Source of the DNA: Propionibacteriaceae bacterium | GTDB lineage: Bacteria; Actinomycetota; Actinomycetes; Propionibacteriales; Propionibacteriaceae | Length of the DNA stretch: 6,550 nt | Direction of reading: 5' to 3' | NCBI GenBank assembly: GCA_027346035.1 | Contig: DAIESZ010000361.1 | Span: forward strand, 1 to 6,550 | Shown: positions 1-5,784 of the stretch, piece after piece | Layout of the letters: the number at the start of each line of letters is the position of its first letter | Numbering within the stretch: position 1 is the first letter of the stretch | Translations under genes and position numbers: made by a program | The notes under the pieces: model-generated | Seen by the model: the letters and a program-made list of their open reading frames with translations, nothing else | Databases searched by the model: none | Told to the model about the DNA's origin: nothing

Positions 1-80
1 TGACAACGGCCGGGTACCGATATCCCGTCAACCTCGATCCTAGGAGGGCTATTCCATCGAGCCCAGGTTTCCGGCCGAAT
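1..80. other. Short segment with no recognisable gene
   Basis: Beyond the putative terminator nothing convincing is seen. A short minus-strand frame opens at a TTG (31..29) and runs off the left edge for ten codons. The only purine-rich stretch (GAGG) abuts it directly, so a gene start here cannot be supported. The window ends too early to tell whether another gene of the cluster follows. Confidence 0.4.
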
Positions 81-96
81 CCCCGCCCCGTCGGGG
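81..96 (-). terminator. Possible operon-end hairpin
   Basis: Nine nt past the S-component stop codon the minus strand reads CCCCG-ACGGGG-CGGGG, able to form a 5-bp GC stem with a 6-nt loop, or a tighter CCCC-GAC-GGGG alternative. It is followed by ATT and no real U tract. The position fits an operon terminator, but the evidence is only the inverted repeat. Confidence 0.35.
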
Positions 97-104
97 GTGC
101 CGGG

Positions 105-890
105 TCAGCCTGTCGGCGTCACGGACGCCGCGAAACTCGCCCGCCTGGCCGCCCGGCGCAGCACGTGGAGCAACGGCCGCCCGAGCACCAGGAGCAACAC
201 GACCGTCGTGATCGCGCGGCCAAGGTTCCAGCCCATGCCCGTGACCGCCTCGTAGACGAGGAACCGACGCAGGTTGGTCCAGGCGGGCGCATCGGGTTGG
301 TAGCTGAGTCCGCCCCCGCCGCCGAGGGCGAACGGCCAGAAGGACAGGTCCATCAGCGAGCCGAAGACGAATGCGGCAACCGATCCATAGGCACACAGCG
401 CCGCCAGTTCGAGCCTGCGCATTGGGGGCAGCAGGCCCGCCCCGAACCCCACGAAGGCCGCGGCGAGCATCTGGTAAGGAAGCCACACGCCGAAGCCGCC
501 GGTGAGCAGCGCGGACACGAACAGCGTCGTCGTCCCGAGGACGAACCCGAAGCCGGCCCCGAAGACGCGTCCGGCGATGATCAGCAGGAAGAACACGGTC
601 TCGATGCCCCCGGTTCCCGCGCCCAGGGGACGCACCACCGCTCCGACCGCGCTGAGCACTCCCAACATCGCCAATGCCTTGACATCGAGGGAATGGTTGG
701 CCAGTTCGCCGGCGACGACGCCCAGGCCGAGGGGCACGCTCGCGACGAGCAGCACCACGGCCAACCAGTGGCTCGCCGAGTCGGCCGGCCACACCAGCGG
801 CCAGGCGAACGCCAGGAGACCCACCAGGGCCGTCAGGCCGAGCAGCGACCCAGAGCGCAGGGTGAATCGTGCGAGTGGGCCGCCGGTCAT
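105..890 (-). CDS. ECF transporter substrate-binding S component, predicted corrinoid-specific
   Basis: A 261-residue integral membrane protein, last gene of the operon. Hydrophobic segments lie at about 16 to 34, 42 to 60, 71 to 87, 96 to 128, 136 to 155, 163 to 180 and 216 to 237, somewhat more than the six helices usual in S components. The conserved-looking core contains RPLGAGTGGIETVFFL (87 to 102), GRVFGAGFGFVLG (107 to 119), SALLTGGFGVWLPYQM (126 to 141) and SFWPFALG (183 to 190), a pattern I associate with actinobacterial S components encoded beside fused EcfA proteins. The start at 890 overlaps the ATPase stop (ATGA). No Shine-Dalgarno is evident, implying translational coupling. Its sequence alone does not show the ligand. 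Cobalamin or another corrinoid is inferred from the riboswitch and surface genes. It may correspond functionally to CbrT-type vitamin B12 transporters, but I could not compare sequences. Confidence 0.85.
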   Translation of the reverse strand: MTGGPLARFTLRSGSLLGLTALVGLLAFAWPLVWPADSASHWLAVVLLVASVPLGLGVVAGELANHSLDVKALAMLGVLSAVGAVVRPLGAGTGGIETVFFLLIIAGRVFGAGFGFVLGTTTLFVSALLTGGFGVWLPYQMLAAAFVGFGAGLLPPMRRLELAALCAYGSVAAFVFGSLMDLSFWPFALGGGGGLSYQPDAPAWTNLRRFLVYEAVTGMGWNLGRAITTVVLLLVLGRPLLHVLRRAARRASFAASVTPTG

Positions 891-2536
891 CGCGATCGCC
901 CGCCGTCGGCGCGGGGTGGGGGGCCGGCCGGCAGCACGTCGTCGGGTGTGAGCACGGGGGAGGGATGAAAGACCTTGGCGATCTGCGGGGCATAGGCGGG
1001 TGACGACGTGACGATCTCCCGGGTCGGGCCGTCGGCGATCACCTCGCCGGCCGCCAGCAGCACGACGCGGTCGCCGATCAGTGCGGCGAACTCGACGTCG
1101 TGGGTGCTGATCACCAGGCAGTGCCCGCGCACCCGCAGGTCGCGGATGATCGCGGCCAGATGGTCCTTGGCGTCGTAGTCCAGGCCTCGCGTCGGCTCGT
1201 CGAGCAGCACGACGGGAGGCTCGCCGGTGAGCTGCACCGCCAGCACCAGGCCAAGCCGCTGGCCCTCCGACAGGTCGCGGGGGTCGGTTCGCGGGTCCAG
1301 CGAGTGGCCGAGTTCCGTCAGCCGGGCGACGCAGGTGCCCGCCGGTTGTGACGACTCTGCGTCCGCCTGGTCGCACTCGGCGCGCACCGAGGGCAGGTAG
1401 AGCAGGTCGGACGCCGTCTGGGGCACCAGGGCCACCAGCCGCCGAGCCCGGTCGCTGTCGGCGTCCCGGGGGTCGACGCCGGCCACCCGGAGTTGGCCCG
1501 AACTGGGCAGTGCACCGGCCAGGGCCCACAGCAACGACGATTTGCCCGACCCGTTGCGTCCCATCACCACCGTCACCGACGCCGGAGCGAGGTCGAGGTC
1601 GATCGCGCGCAGGGCGTCGAGCTGTCCGTACCGCACTCCGAGACGGCGGACGCTCACGACGGGTGCCACGGGTGGGCCCGGGGTGCCGGCAGGGCCGGTG
1701 GCCACGGGTGCCAGCCGAATGCGTTCGGTCTGTGCTCGTCTCCGGGCGGCGCGGACACTCACCGGCACGCGGTCCCAGTGAAGCCGATCCGCCAGCCGCA
1801 CGAGAGGGGGCCGGACGTCGGTGGCGGCCAGCATGTCCTCCGGCGACCCGGCGATCACCCGGCCGTCCCCGGGGATCCAGACCAGGCGATCGGCGAACTG
1901 GGTGACACGCTCCAGGCGATGCTCGGCCAGCACCACGGTGAGTCCGAGGTCGTGGACGAGGGCCGCGATCGCCGCCAGCACGTCGTGGGCGGCGGTCGGA
2001 TCGAGCGCCGATGTCGGTTCGTCGAGCACGACCACCCGGGGCTGCCCGGCGAGAACAGCCGCGATCGCCACCCGCTGCTGCTGGCCTCCGGACAGTGTCG
2101 TCAGGGGCCGGTGCCGGAGGTCGGCGATGCCGAGCAGGTCGAGGGTCTCCTCGACGCGCTTGCGGATCGCGCGCGGCTCGATGCCCAACTGTTCCATTCC
2201 GTAGGCGATCTCGTCGTCGACCCGGTCGGTGACGAAGGACGAGACAGGATCCTGGGGGACGAACCCCACGACGTCGGCGAGATCCCGGGGGCGGGTCGTG
2301 CGCGTGTCGCGTCCGCACACCACGACGGTGCCGCGCAATTCACCCCCGGAGAAGTGTGGAACCAGGCCGTTGATGGCTCCGAGCAGGGTCGATTTGCCGG
2401 TGCCGGTGCGCCCGACCACGACCGTGAGATCGCCCTCGGGAATCACCAGGTCGGCGTGCCGCAGGGTCGGCTCATCGCGGCCCGGGTACGTGACGGTGAC
2501 ATCATCGAAGGTCACCGCTGACTCCGGGGCGCTCAT
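887..2536 (-). CDS. ecfA: ECF transporter double ATPase (fused EcfA-EcfA' subunits)
   Basis: A protein of 549 residues with two ABC nucleotide-binding domains in one chain, powering the importer from the cytoplasmic face. Domain 1: Walker A GRTGTGKST (42 to 50), Q-loop FVPQDP (Q95), signature LSGGQQQR (148 to 155), Walker B VVVLDEPTSALDP with E173, switch H206 in LAEHRLE. A charged and Pro/Gly-rich linker covers about 255 to 292. Domain 2: Walker A GRNGSGKSS (326 to 334), Q-loop LVPQ (Q373), signature LSEGQRLGL (422 to 430), Walker B VVLLDEP with E447, switch H479 in ISTHD. All catalytic residues are present in both halves; the second signature has Glu for the first Gly of LSGGQ. The start at 2536 is favoured by GAGGA (2547..2543) and the ATGA overlap with ecfT; the frame is open further upstream, but only within ecfT. 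The stop overlaps the S-component gene. Confidence 0.93.
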   Translation of the reverse strand: MSAPESAVTFDDVTVTYPGRDEPTLRHADLVIPEGDLTVVVGRTGTGKSTLLGAINGLVPHFSGGELRGTVVVCGRDTRTTRPRDLADVVGFVPQDPVSSFVTDRVDDEIAYGMEQLGIEPRAIRKRVEETLDLLGIADLRHRPLTTLSGGQQQRVAIAAVLAGQPRVVVLDEPTSALDPTAAHDVLAAIAALVHDLGLTVVLAEHRLERVTQFADRLVWIPGDGRVIAGSPEDMLAATDVRPPLVRLADRLHWDRVPVSVRAARRRAQTERIRLAPVATGPAGTPGPPVAPVVSVRRLGVRYGQLDALRAIDLDLAPASVTVVMGRNGSGKSSLLWALAGALPSSGQLRVAGVDPRDADSDRARRLVALVPQTASDLLYLPSVRAECDQADAESSQPAGTCVARLTELGHSLDPRTDPRDLSEGQRLGLVLAVQLTGEPPVVLLDEPTRGLDYDAKDHLAAIIRDLRVRGHCLVISTHDVEFAALIGDRVVLLAAGEVIADGPTREIVTSSPAYAPQIAKVFHPSPVLTPDDVLPAGPPPRADGGRSR

Positions 2537-3486
2537 GCGGCGTCCTCGGTGGGGCGAGGGGCGATGACGGCCGGCAGGGCGAGCAGCACCGCGACCGCCA
2601 CCATGGCCGGGTCGAGCACCGGCCAGGAGAGCGGGCTCGCCGGGGGCCACAGCACCACCGGGACGCTCACCCGCAGCCACACAGCGAGCGCCGCCGCGGC
2701 GGCACCGCAGCCGACCGTGAGGGATTCCGCCACCCGCCACCACTCCGCCCGGTAGCGACTGGGCCGGTGGTCCGACCCGAATCCGCGGGACTCCATCGAC
2801 GCGGCCAGCGACATCGACCGGTCGAGGGCATCCTCGAGCACCGGGACGACGATGCCTCGCACCGCGTGCACGCGGGTGGCGTGGCCCCCACGCAGGCGCC
2901 GGGCCCGGGCCACCCGCTGGGTGGACTCGACCAGTTGGGGGGCCGACGAGACGGCGATCGCGACGGCCGTGGCCAGCCGGTGCGCGGCGTGCGGCAGGGT
3001 GCGGAGCAGCCGGCGGGGGTTGGCGAGGGTGTTCGCGGCGCCGACACACCATACGAGCACGGCGAGGCGTCCGGCGTCGCAGACGGTGAACCAGAGGCCC
3101 TCGGCGGTCACCGGGCCACCGATCTGTATGCCCGCCGCCCACGCGGGGAGATCGATCTGCGGCAGCCGGAACAGCACGTGTCCTTCGCGCAGCCCGCCGA
3201 CGAGCACCTGGAACACCAGCCGGATGCCGATGATGGTGGCGGCGAGTAGCAGGTAGAGCCGCGCCGAGCGGGCCCATGCGGCGTCGGAGCGGCGGGCGAC
3301 CACGACGTAGGCCAGCGCGGCGACCACGAGGGACAGGAGCAGGGGGTTACGCGTCAGTGTCGCGACGACGGCGGCGCCGATCGCCCAACCCCACCACGCC
3401 CCGGGATGCAGGTCGCGCCGCGGGCGTCCCGGGGCGACCCGGAGCGCCTGGTGGCCTCCCTGGAAGGCCGTCACGGAGCGGCTCAT
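2533..3486 (-). CDS. ecfT: ECF transporter transmembrane T component (CbiQ/EcfT family)
   Basis: A protein of 317 residues, somewhat longer than many EcfT proteins (often 250 to 280). It spans the membrane and couples ATP hydrolysis by the EcfA pair to movement of the S component. Hydrophobic segments lie at about 31 to 45, 49 to 64, 78 to 95, 140 to 155, 257 to 273 and 294 to 310. The two diagnostic cytoplasmic coupling-helix motifs are present: ARARRLRG (193 to 200) and SLAASMESRGFG (226 to 237), each with the Ala-Arg-Gly/Ser-Arg-Gly pattern that docks into the ATPases. The start at 3486 is backed by GAAGGA (3499..3494) with a 7-nt spacer. The 3' end overlaps the ATPase gene in an ATGA. Being encoded with its own A and S genes indicates a dedicated (group I) ECF transporter. 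The substrate is inferred from the upstream B12 riboswitch. Confidence 0.92.
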   Translation of the reverse strand: MSRSVTAFQGGHQALRVAPGRPRRDLHPGAWWGWAIGAAVVATLTRNPLLLSLVVAALAYVVVARRSDAAWARSARLYLLLAATIIGIRLVFQVLVGGLREGHVLFRLPQIDLPAWAAGIQIGGPVTAEGLWFTVCDAGRLAVLVWCVGAANTLANPRRLLRTLPHAAHRLATAVAIAVSSAPQLVESTQRVARARRLRGGHATRVHAVRGIVVPVLEDALDRSMSLAASMESRGFGSDHRPSRYRAEWWRVAESLTVGCGAAAAALAVWLRVSVPVVLWPPASPLSWPVLDPAMVAVAVLLALPAVIAPRPTEDAA

Positions 3487-3498
3487 GCTGTGGTCCTT

Positions 3499-3524
3499 CG
3501 ATCCGGGGCCGAAGCCCCATCGGA
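3499..3524 (-). promoter_or_regulatory. UUCG-capped intercistronic hairpin before the T-component gene
   Basis: The 69-nt gap between the second surface gene and the ecfT-like gene holds the minus-strand hairpin GGGGC-TTCG-GCCCC (3518..3505), extended by TCC/GGA (3524..3522 with 3504..3502) across a 3-nt bulge. The cUUCGg loop is exceptionally stable in RNA. It ends right next to the GAAGGA ribosome binding site (3499..3494) of the next gene. No U tract follows, so full termination is unlikely. It may act as a processing or stability barrier, or as a partial attenuator setting the ratio of surface proteins to transporter. Confidence 0.6.
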
Positions 3525-3555
3525 TGGTCGTGTCGGGAAGCGGTGGCCATCGGTG

Positions 3556-4410
3556 TCACGATCGGCGCCGTCGCCTGGCCACGAGGGTCCCCGTGCCGGC
3601 GAGCAGAACCAACCCCGCCGTGGCCACTGCCCCCCACGGCGTGCCCCGGGGCTTGGCCGACGTCGGGCTGGTGGCGATGACGGCGACCGGGGTCGCGGTG
3701 CCGGAGTCTCCCGGGGGCGACGGGGTCGTTGGGGCGGAGGCGGAGCCCGGCGAGCCGGTCGGGCCGCCACTGGACGCCGACGTGCTCGGCGTCGGCGTGC
3801 GTGCCGGCGCCCCGCGGGTCGTGGTGGCCCGGGCGGTCGTGGTGCGAGTCGTCGCCGCCCGCGTCGTGGTGCTCGACGTCGTCGACGTGGCGGTGCGCCC
3901 GCTGGTCGTGCCGCTGCTGGTGGTCGCGGCCGAGCTCGACGTGGTCGTCGCGGCGGCGCTCGGGGCGGTGGGCTTCGGCGGCGTCTCGCCGGGATACACG
4001 TCATTCCCGAACGTCCACGCCCTTACGTCGCCGGGGTTCGGCCAGTCGGCCGCGGCCCCGACGCTCGCGTAGGTCCACGCCGTGCCGCTCCAGAACCAGT
4101 ACGCCCAGTAGTCGTTCGCCGGCACTGGGTCGGGGCAGGTGCTGGGGTACCCGCCGAGCTGGCAGATCATGCCCGTCGAGTTGGTGTTGACGCTGGTCAG
4201 ACTGCGCAGGATGGTCATGCCGCTGCCGCCCGCGTGGCTGCACCCGCCGCCGCCGGGCTGGATGTAGACGTACACGCCACCAGAGGACTGGCAGGACGCG
4301 GCGTCCTCGGCGAATGCCGTGGGCGGGCGCCAGCCGAGCAGGGTGACGGCGGTGAGCAGTGCGAGAACGAGCCCGCGCACCAGGGCGCGGGCCGCTCGGG
4401 TCCGGATCAT
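3556..4410 (-). CDS. Exported membrane-anchored protein with transcobalamin C-terminal-like (DUF4430-like) domain
   Basis: A protein of 284 residues whose start overlaps the stop of the preceding gene (ATGA). No Shine-Dalgarno is visible, so translation is probably coupled. A signal peptide spans residues 1 to about 34 (cleavage after AFA). The ectodomain (35 to about 140) contains strand VYVYI (46 to 50), GMTILRSL (64 to 71) and the aromatic block YWAYWFW...AWTYASVG (101 to 118), ending GDVRAWTFG (127 to 135). This layout resembles DUF4430/transcobalamin beta-like domains and, as I recall, the actinobacterial SCO2322 family. Four cysteines (C40, C57, C83, C92) could form two disulfides. A long Thr/Ser/Pro/Arg-rich stalk (about 141 to 255) leads to a membrane segment (about 259 to 278) and the tail ARRRRRS. 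There is no LPXTG. Likely role, by inference: second half of a surface corrinoid receptor working with the toroid protein and the ECF importer. Confidence 0.82.
   Translation of the reverse strand: MIRTRAARALVRGLVLALLTAVTLLGWRPPTAFAEDAASCQSSGGVYVYIQPGGGGCSHAGGSGMTILRSLTSVNTNSTGMICQLGGYPSTCPDPVPANDYWAYWFWSGTAWTYASVGAAADWPNPGDVRAWTFGNDVYPGETPPKPTAPSAAATTTSSSAATTSSGTTSGRTATSTTSSTTTRAATTRTTTARATTTRGAPARTPTPSTSASSGGPTGSPGSASAPTTPSPPGDSGTATPVAVIATSPTSAKPRGTPWGAVATAGLVLLAGTGTLVARRRRRS
3680..3985 (-). repeat. Low-complexity Thr/Ser/Arg/Pro coding repeat (protein stalk)
   Basis: Inside the transcobalamin-like gene the DNA becomes repetitive, with many near-copies of gtcgtggt on the plus strand. It encodes runs such as TTTR and TTARATTTRG. 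It marks a flexible, possibly glycosylated stalk between the ectodomain and the membrane anchor. It is degenerate and not an exact tandem array. Boundaries are approximate. Confidence 0.6.
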
Positions 4411-5588
4411 GAGCGGCGGCGTGAGCGGGCGGCCCCGGCCGCGATGAGGCCCACCGAGGCCGCGCCGATGACCGCCAGCGTGATCGGTTCGACGCCGACG
4501 GCGCTCGCCTTGGGGGCCCCGTGGTCACCGGTGGCGGGCAACGGGTTGGCGCTCGCGCTCCGGCCGGCCGCCGGTGACGGGGTCGCACTCACCGAGGGGG
4601 TCGGACTGGGAGTCGGCGTCACCGTGGCCGCGGGGGCGAGCACATCGGTCGCGAGGGACACCCCACCCAGCAGCAGCAGGCCCTGGGCCGTCGCGTAGGC
4701 GTCGGGGTGCGTGCCGTTGAGGTCGGCCGGCAGTCCGGAACCGCCGGCATCGACCTGCTGGCCCTGCATCCAGGCGACCGCGGAGGTCACGTCGGTGCCC
4801 TGGTCGCGCAGGGCGGAGCCGATGAGTCCGGTGGTGTTGACCGGCGAGTAGCTCGACCAGTAGCCCGTGGGCGTGCGGTCGGCCACGGCCCAGGCGACGG
4901 CCTTGTTCAGCGCGGTGGCGGCCGTGGTGTCGGTCTTCACGAGCCCGAGCGCCGCGATCGCCACGCCGGTGCTGTCGGGATCGGTGAAGTAGCTGGGCGT
5001 GCCCGAGGTGCCGAAGTAGAACTCGCCGCTGCTGTCCTGGCGTCCGGCGAGGCCGGTGATGAGCGTCGCCGGGACCGTCGCGCCGGCACGGTGCAGGGCG
5101 ATGATGGCGAGCGCGTCACTGTAGGGATCGCCGAGGTCGCCGGTCGTCGACGCGGTGACGGCATCGGTGATCTTGGTGATGAGGTCGACGCCACCGTAGG
5201 ACGCCGGGTCGTCGCCCATGGCGGAGGCCACGATCGCGAGCTTGGCCAGCTGTCCGGCCGAGCTGACCGTCGGTGCCTGGCCCTTGAGCCACGTGTCGAC
5301 GGCGGTCGCGGTGGACTGTCCGGTGCGGCTGGCCAGCAGGCCCAGCAGCAGGTCGGCGGTGCCGCTGAGGTCGGCCGTGTTCGTGTAGGGGCTCGTGTAG
5401 TACTGGCCGTTGGTGAACTGGCCGACCAGCCAGGTGCCGGCGCTGGTGGCCGAGGCGCTGGTGGCCGAGGGGGCGGGGGCGGCGATCGCGGGGGCGGCCG
5501 ACAGATATCCGCTGGTGAGCACGGTGATCGGTGTGAGAGCGACCGCGGCCGCAAACCCGGCAGCCGCGAGGCGTCGACGGAGTGTCAT
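4407..5588 (-). CDS. Exported LPATG-anchored protein with prenyltransferase-like alpha/alpha-toroid domain
   Basis: A protein of 393 residues, first gene after the B12 riboswitch. Residues 1 to about 36 are a signal peptide: RRR near the N-terminus, a hydrophobic stretch, and likely cleavage near AIA-AP. Residues about 50 to 318 form an Ala/Gly/Leu-rich helical region with repeated blocks of the prenyltransferase/squalene-oxidase toroid type, for example DPYSDALAIIALHRAG (154 to 169), DPDSTGVAIAALGLV (203 to 217) and HPDAYATAQGLLLLGG (294 to 309). The same fold forms the alpha domain of transcobalamin and intrinsic factor. A Pro/Ser/Thr linker follows (about 320 to 348), then LPATG (350 to 354), a hydrophobic segment (about 366 to 387) and the tail RSRRRS: a sortase cell-wall sorting signal. 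I chose ATG 5588 over the in-frame ATG at 5606 because AAAGGA (5601..5596) is correctly spaced only for 5588. Inferred role: corrinoid capture at the cell surface. No catalytic motif of a cyclase is evident. Confidence 0.85.
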   Translation of the reverse strand: MTLRRRLAAAGFAAAVALTPITVLTSGYLSAAPAIAAPAPSATSASATSAGTWLVGQFTNGQYYTSPYTNTADLSGTADLLLGLLASRTGQSTATAVDTWLKGQAPTVSSAGQLAKLAIVASAMGDDPASYGGVDLITKITDAVTASTTGDLGDPYSDALAIIALHRAGATVPATLITGLAGRQDSSGEFYFGTSGTPSYFTDPDSTGVAIAALGLVKTDTTAATALNKAVAWAVADRTPTGYWSSYSPVNTTGLIGSALRDQGTDVTSAVAWMQGQQVDAGGSGLPADLNGTHPDAYATAQGLLLLGGVSLATDVLAPAATVTPTPSPTPSVSATPSPAAGRSASANPLPATGDHGAPKASAVGVEPITLAVIGAASVGLIAAGAARSRRRS

Positions 5589-5664
5589 GAGGGGGTCCTT
5601 TCGCATCAGGGAAAGCCGACGCGAAGGGGCCGACTCCCCGCTGACCTCGACGGGTAGTTGAGTC
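5589..5664 (-). promoter_or_regulatory. Riboswitch expression platform with sequestered ribosome binding site
   Basis: Between aptamer and start codon the minus strand can form a hairpin in which GACTC (5664..5660) pairs with GAGTC (5636..5632), with an inner CCCG/CGGG stem (5654..5651 with 5640..5637). Further down, CCTTCGC (5627..5621) can pair with GCGAAAGG (5604..5597), allowing one bulged A. That pairing covers the Shine-Dalgarno AAAGGA at 5601..5596, which lies 7 nt before the ATG at 5588. GGGG at 5639..5636 can instead pair with CCCC at 5629..5626, taking away two bases of the blocking arm. This looks like a translational switch. No U-tract terminator is visible. The pairings were found by eye and carry no energy calculation. 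Confidence 0.6.
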
Positions 5665-5755
5665 CAATCGACGCAGGCATTCCGGCTAGGGGCTCACGCC
5701 CTCACGGTTGCGGGTCAGCTCTGGATTGACACCAGATTCCCCTGACATGCGATTG
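5665..5755 (-). ncRNA. Cobalamin (vitamin B12) riboswitch aptamer
   Basis: Read on the minus strand, this leader contains the conserved B12-riboswitch core. P1 is CAATCG (5755..5750) pairing with CGATTG (5670..5665), extended by GCA/TGC across a small bulge. GTCAG (5746..5742) pairs with CTGAC (5718..5714). Between them GGGAA leads into the hairpin TCTGG-TGTCAAT-CCAGA (5736..5720), matching the family GGTGnnAAnnCC element. CCCGCAACCGTGAG (5713..5701) follows, then a GGGC-GTGA-GCCC stem with a GNRA tetraloop (5701..5690). The B12 box reads AGCCGGAATGCCTGCG (5687..5672). Spacing and motifs match the compact actinobacterial version of the family, without large peripheral stems. Such elements bind adenosyl- or other cobalamins and repress the downstream genes, here a surface-protein and ECF-transporter operon. 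No alignment to a covariance model was possible here. Confidence 0.93.
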
Positions 5756-5763
5756 TTGACAGC

Positions 5764-5769
5764 AACCTA
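5764..5769 (-). promoter_or_regulatory. Candidate -10 element for the B12 operon
   Basis: The minus strand carries TAGGTT, matching the TANNNT actinobacterial -10 pattern. It would put the transcription start near 5757, only a couple of bases before the first paired base of the riboswitch P1 helix (5755). No good -35 hexamer is visible 16 to 18 nt upstream, where the sequence is part of a GC-rich hairpin. The position, at the edge of the aptamer, is the main support. Confidence 0.35.
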
Positions 5770-5784
5770 TCCCACCGTGGGCCC

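Noticed and set aside
1..30. TGAC...GTCA inverted repeat at the left edge as an operator or attachment site
   Set aside because: The matching arms are only four bases with mismatched interiors, which is expected by chance.
2..31. Possible start of another minus-strand gene at TTG 31..29 running off the left edge
   Set aside because: Only ten codons are visible and the purine-rich stretch touches the start codon without a spacer, so there is no real support.
891..2318. Upstream extension of the S-component frame beyond 890
   Set aside because: The extra sequence overlaps the ATPase gene and is Arg/Pro/Gly-rich with no membrane character. The hydrophobic protein starts at the ATG overlapping the ATPase stop.
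2537..3277. Upstream extension of the ATPase reading frame beyond 2536
   Set aside because: The frame is open, but the extension lies inside the ecfT gene, is Pro/Arg-rich without motifs, and the ABC domain begins right after the ATG at 2536, which has a good ribosome binding site.
3680..3985. Repetitive gtcgtggt stretch as a CRISPR array or satellite
   Set aside because: The units are degenerate, have no regular spacers, and are fully explained as Thr/Ser/Arg codons of a protein stalk.
5589..5606. Alternative in-frame start at 5606 for the toroid protein
   Set aside because: This ATG has no Shine-Dalgarno and lies just ahead of the purine-rich AAAGGA that serves the ATG at 5588. The extra residues MRKDPL would only lengthen the signal peptide start.
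3406..5657. Long plus-strand open frames opposite the surface-protein genes (for example 3406 to 4698 and 4707 to 5657)
   Set aside because: They are antisense shadows of high-GC genes: compositions dominated by Arg/Gly/Ala, no signal or domain motifs, no ribosome binding sites, and complete overlap with convincing minus-strand genes.
5726..5761. Two TTGACA hexamers on the plus strand that look like -35 boxes
   Set aside because: Both fall inside or beside the minus-strand riboswitch, lack a matching -10 at 16 to 18 nt, and have no plus-strand gene downstream.
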